Source of the DNA: Paenibacillus qinlingensis
GTDB lineage: Bacteria > Bacillota > Bacilli > Paenibacillales > NBRC-103111
Length of the DNA stretch: 64,000 nt
Assembly: GCF_013204845.1 (NCBI RefSeq)
Contig: NZ_JABMKY010000011.1
Span: 186,001 to 250,000, forward strand
Direction of reading: 5' to 3'
The notes under the pieces were generated by a model. It did not search any database and had not been told where the DNA came from. It saw only the letters and a program-made list of their open reading frames with translations. Positions 56,021 to 64,000 of this stretch are shown here, piece after piece. The translations under genes and the position numbers were made by a program. The number at the start of each line of letters is the position of its first letter. Within the stretch, counting starts at the first letter, position 1.

Positions 56021-57058
56021 ATGCTGGAGAATTTGGCTTATCATAATACCGCGGAGTTGGAATCGAGAATATATCTACCTGGTCTTAGGTTGCAGCGGTT
56101 TCCCAAGAAGATTCGTGAATCGCTAACCGAAAAAGGCCGAACCAAAGCTGCCGAGTCTAGCGGCTGTGAAATTCGATTTGTGACAGAGGCTAAGAACATC
56201 AAGCTGACGATGGCTGCGCAAGAAAAGGATGGACGTGTACTCGTTTTCAGAGGCGATTTTTTCCATGCTGCATTTGACTTGAAGGCTGGTGTCGTCACGA
56301 CTTTACAATTGGAAGCACCCGAAAGATTTGCTGAGGTACCGCCTGCGTTATTGGATAGTGTCGCATTCTCTTCCAAAGTGTGGCGTATCTATTGCGACAG
56401 GTTTACAGCGATCTTTTATGACATAGATGCTTATGGCTTTGCGATTAGGCCTCCTGATCGTCAGGAAATACCGAAGTTGACCATGCTCGCCTACGGTTCG
56501 TCGATTACACAAGGGGCTGGCGCGTTGAGTCATTATAACGGGTATGTCCAGCAGACGGCACGCCGTCTTGGTATGGATGTGTTGAATCTAGGACTCAGCG
56601 GGTCTTGCTATTGTGAGCCGGAGCTAGCGGACCATTTGGCGGAGCGGGAGGATTGGGATTTAGCCTATCTGGAACTGGGCGTCAATATGAGGGGGAGCGT
56701 GAGCACCGAGGAATTTCAGCATCGCGCGACTTATTTATTGGATGGGATCATCCGCAATCACCCTGCGAAACCAATCTTTGTGACAACGATCTATCCGAAT
56801 CGGGCAACGTATTTTCAGGATACGGCACATCCGTTTAGCGTGGCTGAAAAGCAATTTAATGAGGTGTTAAAACGTTATGTTGAGAGTCGTCAGCATGCGA
56901 ATGTGACCCTTTTAGACGGAGCGCAGATCATGAGTGATTTTACTTCTTTGACAAGTGATTTGATTCATCCCTCGGATTATGGACATAGTCGGATGGGGGA
57001 GCAATTGGCTGGGTTTTTACGACCTTCTGTGGATAAGTTGCGGGCTGCACAAGGTTGA
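56021..57058 (+). CDS. SGNH/GDSL hydrolase (probable carbohydrate esterase)
   Basis: 345 residues without a signal peptide. An N-terminal beta domain (to about 145) is followed by an SGNH domain: block I YGSSITQGAG (Ser161), block II Gly in LNLGLSG, block III LGVNM (Asn222) and block V DLIHPSDYGH. The two-domain form resembles cytoplasmic acetyl-xylan or sugar esterases (CE2-like). In this lyase locus it probably removes acetyl groups from oligouronides. RBS GGAGAGAAG. Confidence 0.85.
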   Translation: MLENLAYHNTAELESRIYLPGLRLQRFPKKIRESLTEKGRTKAAESSGCEIRFVTEAKNIKLTMAAQEKDGRVLVFRGDFFHAAFDLKAGVVTTLQLEAPERFAEVPPALLDSVAFSSKVWRIYCDRFTAIFYDIDAYGFAIRPPDRQEIPKLTMLAYGSSITQGAGALSHYNGYVQQTARRLGMDVLNLGLSGSCYCEPELADHLAEREDWDLAYLELGVNMRGSVSTEEFQHRATYLLDGIIRNHPAKPIFVTTIYPNRATYFQDTAHPFSVAEKQFNEVLKRYVESRQHANVTLLDGAQIMSDFTSLTSDLIHPSDYGHSRMGEQLAGFLRPSVDKLRAAQG

Positions 57059-57098
57059 TCAATATATAAAAAGTTATTTTATAGGAGGCAGAAATCAT

Positions 57099-57869
57099 AT
57101 GAATGGACTTAATCTTACTGGGAAAATTGCACTTGTAACAGGGTCGAATGCGGGGATTGGACGGGCGATTGCTCAAGCTCTTGCTGCTAATGGGGCAAAG
57201 GTAGGCGTGAATTGTCTATCTAACATAGCTCAGGGCGAAGAAACGGTGGCGGCCATTCGTGCGGCTGGCGGAGAGGCAATTCTAGTTCAAGCAGATGTGA
57301 CGGATCCCGAGCAAATTAACAGGCTTGTGAATGAGGTTGAGCAGGCTTTTGGCAGCCCTATCGATATTCTGGTGAATAACGCGGGCCATTTGGTACAGCG
57401 AGTGCCGAACGCAGAGATGACCGAGGATATGTATGAGCGCATTATGAATGTGAATTTAAAAAGCACGGTGTTTATGTGCAAAAGAGTGCTGCCCGGCATG
57501 AAAGGCAAAGGAGCCGGTCGCATTATTAATATGTCATCTGTCGCTGCCTATAATGGCGGTGGACCAGGATCTAGCATTTATGCGGCTAGCAAAGCTGCTG
57601 TGATGGCGTATTCGAAGGGGCTGGCGAAGGAAGTGGCGGCAAGTGGCATCACTGTAAATAACGTGTCACCAGGGTTCATTGGCAACACGATGTTCCACGC
57701 CACGTTTACGAGTGACGCTGCGCGTCAAGCGACTATCGGTGGCATTCCACTTGGGCGCGAAGGCACACCAGAGGATGTGGCTGGTGCAGTTCTGTATTTG
57801 GCATCAGAGCTTGCTGGCTACCTGACGGGAGAGACGATTGAGGTTAACGGCGGGATGATGATGCGATGA
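57099..57869 (+). CDS. Short-chain dehydrogenase/reductase
   Basis: 256 residues with TGSNAGIG (cofactor site, 14-21), NNAG and the YAASK catalytic motif; FabG/KduD-like. In alginate catabolism an SDR reduces 4-deoxy-erythro-hexoseulose uronate (DEH); the neighbouring lyases make that role likely but unproven. The ATG at 57099 follows AGGAGG; the longer frame upstream overlaps the esterase gene. The next gene overlaps by 4 nt. Confidence 0.9.
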   Translation: MNGLNLTGKIALVTGSNAGIGRAIAQALAANGAKVGVNCLSNIAQGEETVAAIRAAGGEAILVQADVTDPEQINRLVNEVEQAFGSPIDILVNNAGHLVQRVPNAEMTEDMYERIMNVNLKSTVFMCKRVLPGMKGKGAGRIINMSSVAAYNGGGPGSSIYAASKAAVMAYSKGLAKEVAASGITVNNVSPGFIGNTMFHATFTSDAARQATIGGIPLGREGTPEDVAGAVLYLASELAGYLTGETIEVNGGMMMR

Positions 57870-59926
57870 GCGATGCCGTTAAGGTGAGCGAGACGATTAG
57901 CGCGAAGGTGCAGCGCTTAGCTTGGGCGAGTGAGGTGGCGAACTCGCTGAAGGAAGAGATGGATGGGCTGCAGGCTAGCGGCAGCCTGAACATTCCACTG
58001 GAGCCAGGCGGCTGGTGGCACCAGTATGTATGTCCGCAGCACCATACGGAGCTGCTGTTCGATCCTTCCGTAGCCGATGCGACGGGGTTTCATTGTCCGC
58101 ACGGCTGTGTGGTGGAGGGGGCCGAGTACCGAGGCGCCTGGCTGGTGTATAAGCATCAGCAGCTGGCGCGGGTCGCGCTGCAGGCTGCTGCGGTTTATGC
58201 GGGGCTGCGCGACTACGCCTATGCCGAGCTGAGCAAGCGGCTGATCGTGGCGTATGCGGCGCAGTTTCCGCTGTATCCTGTGCATCCTGATGCGCAGCCG
58301 TGGATGCTGAAAGGGCGCGCGTTTCATCAAGCACTGACGGAATCGATCTGGTCCACGACGCTGATTCGGGCGTATGTCTTGCTGTTGGATGAAGGAGTAG
58401 TTTTTAGCTCAGATGAGCAGCAAAAGGTAGATATATTCCTTCATCTGCTTGAAGAGAGTATGCGTGCGTATCGTGGTATTTTGATCCACGAGCGGGACAA
58501 TGCGGAGAACAACTATACCGCTTGGTTGAACGCATCACTGGCTTGTGTGTATGCCGCCCGAGGGGAGCGGCATGAGCTTGAGGCATTAGTGGAAGCCGAG
58601 GGCGGCTTCCGGCATCATCTGTCGATCGGCGTGAAGCCCGATCAGCTGGAGTTCGAAGGCAGCACGTATTATCATGTTTTCGTGCTGCGGGCGTATTTGA
58701 TCTTCGCTGAGATGGCGAAGCGATGCGAGAAGGATCTGTACGCGTGCGAGGGTTCGCTAGGGCAGTCCATGCGCGGCATGGTAGAGGCGCTAGCCGAGCT
58801 CGCCGATGACCGAGGCGTGCTGCCAGCGCTGCACGACGGACCGATGGAGCGGCTGCCTTACGCCCGCGAAATCGCGGAGGTAGCCGAGCTGGGGCTGAGC
58901 CACTATGCGGTGGAAGGCCTCGTGCCGATTCTGCGCGAGGCCTATCGGCAGATGGGCTCGGCGGATGGTTCGCGCTGCGGGCTTGAAGCGCTATTGTATG
59001 GCGAGACGGCATCCACAGCGATTAGTCTCGAGGCCCTTGTGAAGCCACGCGGGTCAAAGCTATGGCCTGCGACCGGTTTTGTCATCGGAAGACAGGCGGA
59101 TAACCCTCTGTCTTTTCTTGTGGATTTTGGCGAACACGGTGGTGCCCATGGGCACCTTGATAAGCTGCACTTAACATTGATGCATAAGGATCAGACACTT
59201 ACGCCAGATTTCGGCGTAGTTCCGTATGGATCCACGCTTCGTCCGTGGTTTGGTGAGACCGCCAGTCATAACACGGTTTCACTAGGCGGTAAATCGCAAG
59301 CTGAGCATACGGGGCGTTGTTTACGCTTTGAACAAACGGAAACGAGCACCTATGCTTGGCTGCAAAGTGATGCGGCATATCCTGACTGTAAGCTGGATCG
59401 TCATCTCCTTTTAACAAGCGACTGGTTGTTGGAGTGGTTCGATGTTACGCTCACAAATGAGGAGCCTCAGTCAATCGAGTGGTGGATGCATCCCGTAGTT
59501 GCGCCACAATCTAGGCAACTTGTAGATCTTTCTTTTGCAGATAAAGTCCAGTATCCACCTATTCACATTCAACCAAATTTACCAGAGTTGCCTATAGTAG
59601 GGCGTGTTCTACCAGAAGAATCGAATGTTAGCTTGACGTATTTGCTTTCATCGGACGGTGTCCAGATTCATCAAACGGCATTAATGCTTTCAAACCAAGA
59701 GCTGCTGACGGTTCGAACGCCGGGCCAATCCATCGATCCAAGCGTACCGCTGACTGCGTTGCTGCATCGCCAGATCGGTACGCATGCAAGTTTTATTCAT
59801 GTGTATCGTGTTGGAACGGGAGCGACGCTAGGAAGCTACCTTGGGGGGAATCGATTAGCTATTACCGCAGAAGGTCGCACGACGACCGTTCAACTTTTAC
59901 CAGAACATGGGCTGCTGATTGTTTAG
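57866..59926 (+). CDS. Heparinase II/III family protein (oligouronide lyase)
   Basis: 686 residues, no signal peptide, so cytoplasmic. The N-terminal half is an alpha/alpha toroid (WWHQYVCPQHHTELLF; HERDNAENNYTAWLNASLAC) and the C-terminal half the heparinase II/III beta domain with GEHGGAHGHLDKLHLTL and SHNTVSLGG. Families with this fold (PL12, PL15, PL17, PL21) degrade heparinoids or oligoalginate; PL15/PL17 exolytic alginate lyase is the best fit with PL6 and SDR next to it. ATGA overlap with the SDR gene. Confidence 0.88.
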   Translation: MSDAVKVSETISAKVQRLAWASEVANSLKEEMDGLQASGSLNIPLEPGGWWHQYVCPQHHTELLFDPSVADATGFHCPHGCVVEGAEYRGAWLVYKHQQLARVALQAAAVYAGLRDYAYAELSKRLIVAYAAQFPLYPVHPDAQPWMLKGRAFHQALTESIWSTTLIRAYVLLLDEGVVFSSDEQQKVDIFLHLLEESMRAYRGILIHERDNAENNYTAWLNASLACVYAARGERHELEALVEAEGGFRHHLSIGVKPDQLEFEGSTYYHVFVLRAYLIFAEMAKRCEKDLYACEGSLGQSMRGMVEALAELADDRGVLPALHDGPMERLPYAREIAEVAELGLSHYAVEGLVPILREAYRQMGSADGSRCGLEALLYGETASTAISLEALVKPRGSKLWPATGFVIGRQADNPLSFLVDFGEHGGAHGHLDKLHLTLMHKDQTLTPDFGVVPYGSTLRPWFGETASHNTVSLGGKSQAEHTGRCLRFEQTETSTYAWLQSDAAYPDCKLDRHLLLTSDWLLEWFDVTLTNEEPQSIEWWMHPVVAPQSRQLVDLSFADKVQYPPIHIQPNLPELPIVGRVLPEESNVSLTYLLSSDGVQIHQTALMLSNQELLTVRTPGQSIDPSVPLTALLHRQIGTHASFIHVYRVGTGATLGSYLGGNRLAITAEGRTTTVQLLPEHGLLIV

Positions 59927-59967
59927 CGGCTCTTTTTTTTGCTATGGAAGGCAAGTGTTGGTGAGAT

Positions 59968-59997
59968 TTGACAGTGCTTTTGAGGAGTGGGTATGAT
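59968..59997 (+). promoter_or_regulatory. Promoter of the TolB-like gene
   Basis: TTGACA, 18-nt spacer, TATGAT, 26 bp before the start codon. Confidence 0.6.
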
Positions 59998-60022
59998 GGG
60001 ACTATAAAGGACGGTGATCCCA

Positions 60023-60901
60023 ATGAATACGTTGCAAAATCCCCGGAAGCGGGAAGAACGGCATGTCATCAGTACGCTGGAAATTGTGAATGTGGGCACG
60101 GGGGAACGTCACATATTGGCCGAATTCGATGATTTAATTGAGGCGCCGAACTGGACAAGCGATGGTGAACGTCTTATCTACAATCGGAGAGGCAGGCTCT
60201 TTGCCTATGAAATTGCTACAGGTGAGAGTTCAGTGATTGAATCCGGGTATGCGGATTGGTGTAATAATGATCATGTACTGTCCCCGGATAATTCGCAGAT
60301 TGCGGTTAGTCATCACACGGAGGAAGACGGTCAGTCACGTATTTACGTGCTTCCCCTAGCTGGCGGTCAGCCTACATTGATCACAGCGATGGCCCCTAGC
60401 TATCTGCATGGGTGGTCTCCGGATGGCCGTGAATTATCCTATTGCGCAGAACGGAATGGCGTGTACAATATTTATACGATTCCCGTTCAGGGTGGTGTGG
60501 AGCGACAGCTGACCGATGTTCCTGGACTTGACGACGGTCCTGAGTATTCGCCAGATGGTCAGCATATTTGGTTTAATTCCACACGATCCGGCTTGATGCA
60601 AGTGTGGCGAATGAACGTGGATGGCAGTGAGCAGACGCAAATGACAGATGAACCCAGTAATAATTGGTTCCCACACGTATCCCCGGACGGGAATACGGTT
60701 GCCTATATTGTTTATCGTAAGGGAGATGTCGAGCCTAATGCGCATCCTCCGAATAAAGAAGTGGAAATCCGATTAATGGCAAGTACGGGAGGTTCTTCTC
60801 GAACTTTAGTTTCGCTGTTTGGTGGACAAGGCACGATCAATGTGAACTCATGGTCACCGGATAGTCAGCAATTAGCGTTTGTTAGCTATAAATTGAAGTA
60901 G
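60023..60901 (+). CDS. TolB-like beta-propeller protein (PD40 repeats)
   Basis: 292 residues with at least five PD40/WD40-like blades ([83 protein letters not shown]). No signal peptide. The PL22 oligogalacturonide lyase has such a propeller, but the metal site is not evident and the protein is shorter. Its role in uronide use is a guess. ATG 60023 follows AAGGACGGTG. Confidence 0.8.
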   Translation: MNTLQNPRKREERHVISTLEIVNVGTGERHILAEFDDLIEAPNWTSDGERLIYNRRGRLFAYEIATGESSVIESGYADWCNNDHVLSPDNSQIAVSHHTEEDGQSRIYVLPLAGGQPTLITAMAPSYLHGWSPDGRELSYCAERNGVYNIYTIPVQGGVERQLTDVPGLDDGPEYSPDGQHIWFNSTRSGLMQVWRMNVDGSEQTQMTDEPSNNWFPHVSPDGNTVAYIVYRKGDVEPNAHPPNKEVEIRLMASTGGSSRTLVSLFGGQGTINVNSWSPDSQQLAFVSYKLK

Positions 60902-60913
60902 TAGATAGAACTA

Positions 60914-61684
60914 TTAGAAACGGTAAGTCCTTCGATATGTCGAGGGGCTTATTTTTATTTTGCTTTTAAACATGCGGCTCATATAAAAAGCGTTCTGATA
61001 CCCGCACTGCTCAGCGATGTCCTCGAGCGTTAGATCGGTGTCGACGAGTAGGGAGCGTACCTTTTGTAGTCGAAGTGTGGTGGCATAAGCAATGGGGGAC
61101 AGCTTGTACACCTGCTGAAATCGTCTGGTTAATTGAGAAGCGCTGAGACCCAGCTCCTTCGCAAGGTCTTGTAATTGAAAGTGAGTTCCAAATGCATGCT
61201 GCTCGATATAAGCAAGGGCACGGTAGGTAATCGGGTCTGTTTTGTCCTGCTGGTAGGAAGGCATATGGTCTTGTTCTTTCTCAATTTGGAACAGAAGATC
61301 CGCGATTAAGTGGTTTGCGTAGGCTCTGTTTTTATCAGAAGGCTCATCGGATAGATGTCGCAAATAAGTGAAGGTAGACGTTAAACGCTGTATATCTCGG
61401 ATCATAATTTTGCCATGGAAATAGGTGCGCTCTGAACTGAATTCTATGAAAATAAAGGAGAGAGGTGAGGTTACTTTACGCTTTAACAACGTGCCTGGCG
61501 GACAAATGACAAGCTCACCAACCGACACTTCTTGGAAATCATCCTCTGCGCTGGTACTTAGGTTGTAAGAAAATCCACCAGATTGGGGGGCAAGTAGGAC
61601 CCAGTCCTTATACATATCTTCTTCCATCATAAAGCTATCCCTAATTCCGCTGCAATAGTATCGAATCATTTGGATAGGTGGCAT
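60914..61684 (-). CDS. AraC family transcriptional regulator
   Basis: 256 residues: an N-terminal cupin-type sensor and a C-terminal AraC double helix-turn-helix (QLQDLAKELGLSASQLTRRF; EDIAEQCGYQNAFYMSRMFK; ISPSTYRRTYRF at the end). AAAGGTG before the ATG. It is divergent from the PhyH gene, which it may control. The last 13 codons form a terminator-like structure on the opposite strand. Confidence 0.92.
   Translation of the reverse strand: MPPIQMIRYYCSGIRDSFMMEEDMYKDWVLLAPQSGGFSYNLSTSAEDDFQEVSVGELVICPPGTLLKRKVTSPLSFIFIEFSSERTYFHGKIMIRDIQRLTSTFTYLRHLSDEPSDKNRAYANHLIADLLFQIEKEQDHMPSYQQDKTDPITYRALAYIEQHAFGTHFQLQDLAKELGLSASQLTRRFQQVYKLSPIAYATTLRLQKVRSLLVDTDLTLEDIAEQCGYQNAFYMSRMFKSKIKISPSTYRRTYRF
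60921..60960 (+). terminator. Terminator embedded in the 3' end of the convergent AraC gene
   Basis: AAGTCCTTCGA pairs with TCGAGGGGCTT, then TTTTTATTTT on the plus strand, 20 nt after the TolB-like gene. The bases encode KISPSTYRRTYRF on the minus strand. Confidence 0.6.
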
Positions 61685-61827
61685 CGTGATTCACCTTTCA
61701 TTGTGAAGTGTCACTTGCAAAAAAGTATATGAAATATCATAAACCAGTGCATGTGCAATGTAAATAACTCGGAGTACTATTAGGTCATGGAAGCAAATAC
61801 AAGCAACAAACAAAGGAGATTACACAC

Positions 61828-62595
61828 ATGAATAAAATTAACATTCTTACCACAGAACAGATCCAAAGCTATAATGAAAAAGGCTATCTTGTGCTGCGAA
61901 ATGTGTTCAGCGAGCAAGAGGCTATCGTGCTTCAAGCGGAATGCGACAAGCTCCTCACGCTAGACGCGTACACGGCACCGAATAATGTGCGAGCAGGGCA
62001 CAAAGGGTATGCAAACGGTGAAGTGAAAATCGAACGACTGGACCCGGTTCATGATATTTCTGCGGTATTCGCGGATTTGGTGAAGGATGAGCGGATTCTA
62101 ACGCCGCTTCGTGACATTTATTTGGATGAGCCGCAGCTGTTCAAAGATAAACTGATCTTCAAGCTGCCAGGAGCAAACGGCTACAGTATGCATCAGGATG
62201 CAGCATGGTGGCAAGGCTTCCCTATCCAGGGGCTTATCAGTGTGATGGTTGCGATTGACGGAGCTACTGTTGTGAATGGCGGGCTGGAACTGTTCCCAGG
62301 GTATCACGAGCGTCTTCGCTCAACGGCAGGGGAGCTGCGGAATATGAACGCGCAGGAAATCGCAGAAATCGATCCTGGAACAGGTGAAATTGTTGAGACG
62401 AAGCCGGGTGACGTCATTATTTTTCACTCCTTCACACCGCACCAAAGTGGAACGAATACATCGGATAAAAGCCGCAAGCAGCTGTTCCTAACGTACGCAC
62501 CAGCGAAGGATGGCGACCTGTACAAGGCGCACTATCAGCACTACAAGCGTTATGCTTTGAAGGGCAAAGATTTGAGTCAGTATTATTTCTTGTAG
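61828..62595 (+). CDS. Phytanoyl-CoA dioxygenase family protein (Fe(II)/2-oxoglutarate oxygenase)
   Basis: 255 residues of the PhyH fold. Iron ligands are seen as H122-x-D124 (MHQDAAWW) and H205 (FTPHQSG), and R216 would bind 2-oxoglutarate. It hydroxylates a small molecule; substrates in this family vary widely. RBS AAAGGAG. Divergent from the AraC gene, with 143 bp between them holding both promoters. Confidence 0.92.
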   Translation: MNKINILTTEQIQSYNEKGYLVLRNVFSEQEAIVLQAECDKLLTLDAYTAPNNVRAGHKGYANGEVKIERLDPVHDISAVFADLVKDERILTPLRDIYLDEPQLFKDKLIFKLPGANGYSMHQDAAWWQGFPIQGLISVMVAIDGATVVNGGLELFPGYHERLRSTAGELRNMNAQEIAEIDPGTGEIVETKPGDVIIFHSFTPHQSGTNTSDKSRKQLFLTYAPAKDGDLYKAHYQHYKRYALKGKDLSQYYFL

Positions 62596-62641
62596 TCCTT
62601 GAACTAGTCACCGGGGAAACATGCACGCACATACAAGTGCG

Positions 62642-62746
62642 CGATCCACACGTAGACGATCTACACGTACAGGATCCAAACTTACGCGATCCAAACTTAC
62701 GCTATCTAAACTTTCACGATCCAAACTTACGCGATCACACGTACAC
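62642..62746. repeat. Seven tandem 15-bp units
   Basis: Units begin at 62642, 62657, 62672, 62687, 62702, 62717 and 62732. The commonest form is CGATCCAAACTTACG, the variant CGATCCACACGTAGA. Non-coding, directly downstream of the PhyH gene. Confidence 0.85.
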
Positions 62747-62796
62747 GATCGTTAGGTACGCAGGTATACGCTCCGTACGTACGACCCCACACGCAC

Positions 62797-62988
62797 AATA
62801 GATGGAAAAAGTACAGCTAATTATCGAGAAAATCCAAATTGTATCCATTTAAATGGATAATATACAGCTAATTCTCGTGTTTGCGTGCGATATTCGAGTT
62901 CCTGTCGATTTTAGATGTATGTTTTCCAGTTATTTCAATAAAACGAGAGAATGGTGCTGAATTAGCTACAGGAAATCCAGTTATTTCA
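62797..62988. repeat. Quartet palindromic element, family A copy 5
   Basis: Units start at 62797, 62850, 62908 and 62960 (53-58-52). Cores: TAGATGGAAAAAGTACAGCT, TGGATAATATACAGCTAA, TAGATGTATGTTTTCCAGTT, TAGCTACAGGAAATCCAGTT. Confidence 0.8.
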
Positions 62989-63089
62989 AATAGTACATCG
63001 AGGACTACCAGCTAAATTGCCGCGATATCTAGATATCAGCACTAGTCATTCAATAATATTTCCCTTATAATGACAAATAAGTGACGAAG

Positions 63090-63132
63090 AACGTCCCGTT
63101 CCATTCAATCGAGTGGATGCGGGGCGTTTTTC
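63090..63132 (+). terminator. Intrinsic terminator in the 5' region of the PD-(D/E)xK gene
   Basis: AACG-TCCCG...TCCA pairs with TGGA...CGGGG-CGTT, then T5. A TATAAT at 63066 would start a transcript just before it, so this may be an attenuator; the -35 box is poor. It could equally end an upstream transcript. Confidence 0.65.
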
Positions 63133-63159
63133 TGTTTATCTAGAAGGGGGATGAGAACA

Positions 63160-63834
63160 ATGAATGTTGCAGAAGAGCATGAAACGTTTATTCGGACGCA
63201 TTTGGACAACCGTAGTGGGGAGCGGCGCGGCAGATTGGAGAGAGGACATGGGCACGGGGAGGCGCTCTTTGCGAAACAAATTTGGTGGATTTTACGTGGG
63301 GACTTCGAGCATCTTCACCCTGAATATGAGGTGCTTGATTGGCGGGGGCGTTCCTACTTTGCGGATTTTGCGTGGTTGCCAGGCTTTGTGAAGCTGCTTA
63401 TCGAAATAAAAGGCTACGCCTCGCACGTTCGTGATCTGGACAGGCAGAAATTTTGCAATGAATTGAATCGCGAAACGTTTCTTCATGCGATGGGTTATCA
63501 AGTCATTTCCTTCGCTTATGATGATGTTGAGCAAAGGCCGGAGCTGTGCATAGCCTTGCTGCGAATGGTGATGGCGAGATATCAAGCGAGTTCAACACCT
63601 GTTCTACGCGCCCACATGGCAGAAAAAGAAGTACTTCGTCTCGCTGTTCAGCGTGCAGAGCCGATTCGGCCGAAGGATGTGGAGCAGCATTTTGATATTG
63701 ATCATCGAACAGCGGTCATGATGCTTAAGAAACTTTGCTCAAAAGGTCTGCTCACGCCTGCCTATAGTGGAAAGGGGCAGCGCATTGTTAAGTACACATT
63801 AGCCGGAAATGGCTTGCTCGCTAACATAGATTAA
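63160..63834 (+). CDS. PD-(D/E)xK nuclease-like protein with winged helix domain
   Basis: 224 residues. D69 (YFADFAWLP) and E82-x-K84 (LLIEIKGY), 13 residues apart, fit the PD-(D/E)xK nuclease core; AMGYQVISFAYDDV follows as in Vsr/DUF559-like folds. The last 70 residues look like a winged helix (IRPKDVEQHFDIDHRTAVMM, LKKLCSKGLLTPAY). It may be a DNA-cutting or DNA-binding protein. ATG 63160 has AAGGGGG at 9 nt; the ATG at 63151 touches it. No methylase or partner is visible. Confidence 0.75.
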   Translation: MNVAEEHETFIRTHLDNRSGERRGRLERGHGHGEALFAKQIWWILRGDFEHLHPEYEVLDWRGRSYFADFAWLPGFVKLLIEIKGYASHVRDLDRQKFCNELNRETFLHAMGYQVISFAYDDVEQRPELCIALLRMVMARYQASSTPVLRAHMAEKEVLRLAVQRAEPIRPKDVEQHFDIDHRTAVMMLKKLCSKGLLTPAYSGKGQRIVKYTLAGNGLLANID

Positions 63835-63955
63835 TGGAAAATATACAGTTAAATTAGCGAGAAATCAGCGATTTATTGAATTAGATGGAAATTATGCAGC
63901 TAAATTAAGGGAAAACAACTGATAGTACCAAAAAGGCTGAGAATAGATGGAGTTT
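63831..63955. repeat. Quartet palindromic element, family A copy 6 (truncated)
   Basis: Units at 63831, 63879 and 63942 keep the spacing of the family (48, 63), but unit 3 breaks off after TAGATGGAGTTT at 63955 and unit 4 is missing. An IS-like end begins there. Confidence 0.65.
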
Positions 63956-64000
63956 TGGACCTCTGTCAAGAAAGTAGACACCTAATAAGAGAAGTTAACT
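63956..64000. mobile_element. Possible end of an IS3-type insertion sequence
   Basis: TGGACCTCTGTCAAGAAAGT followed by AGACACC resembles terminal repeats of IS3-family elements. The interruption of repeat unit 3 exactly here supports an insertion. The element runs beyond the window and no transposase is visible. Confidence 0.35.

Noticed and set aside
58404..59012. 202-codon ORF antisense to the heparinase-like gene
   Set aside because: Shadow of a GC-rich coding region, Arg/Pro/Ala-rich with no ribosome site; the plus-strand gene has clear family motifs.

Overview
The window reads as the chromosome of a spore-former of the Paenibacillus type (Bacillota). Signs of this are YesM/YesN-type two-component pairs next to sugar transport genes, a LplB/YtcP-type ABC transporter without its own ATPase, EcsAB, an InhA/M6 protease, an SLH-anchored surface protein with Big domains, a copper-amine-oxidase stalk domain, strong AGGAGG ribosome sites and frequent TTG/GTG starts. 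I saw no rRNA, tRNA, CRISPR array or prophage.

Layout. 1-3.6 kb: the end of a sensor kinase gene, its response regulator, and a secreted GH30 glycosidase behind a perfect catabolite-repression (cre) box. 4-7 kb: an AraC regulator with a fused binding-protein domain and a Fur-controlled siderophore-binding lipoprotein. 7-11.6 kb: a candidate small RNA and micropeptide, EcsA/EcsB and a CPA1 antiporter. 11.6-14.9 kb: an ECF sigma/anti-sigma pair divergent from a secreted duplicated-domain protein. 15.3-20.4 kb: a hypothetical protein, a ferritin-like plus TIM-barrel gene pair, DinB and SelO. 21-25 kb: ssuADCB for sulfonate sulfur. 25-34 kb (minus strand): a flippase, a giant SLH protein and an M6 protease. 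34-38 kb: a hairpin tandem array, GNAT, DHFR, gene remnants, DUF4870 and an aldo-keto reductase. 38.8-44.6 kb: a TetR gene and a second sulfonate-type ABC operon with two permeases and an FMN-dependent monooxygenase. 44.7-62.6 kb: a uronide polysaccharide locus (ABC transporter, two-component system, frameshifted PL6 lyase, SGNH esterase, SDR, heparinase II/III-type lyase, TolB-like protein, AraC, PhyH dioxygenase). 63.2 kb: a PD-(D/E)xK plus winged-helix protein, then a probable IS end.

The most unusual content is non-coding. About 190-bp intergenic elements are built of four near-palindromic units at a fixed spacing of roughly 50-60-50 bp and form large inverted repeats. They come in two sequence families with the same geometry: family A at 15.0, 20.5, 38.0, 38.5, 62.8 and 63.8 kb, and family B at 3.7 and 51.4 kb. 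Separately, both sulfonate operons carry the same leader RNA: a covarying hairpin that shares a G with an intrinsic terminator. A 0.7-kb array of two alternating perfect hairpins sits at 34.1-34.8 kb.

All functions are inferred from sequence reading alone; no database search was possible.
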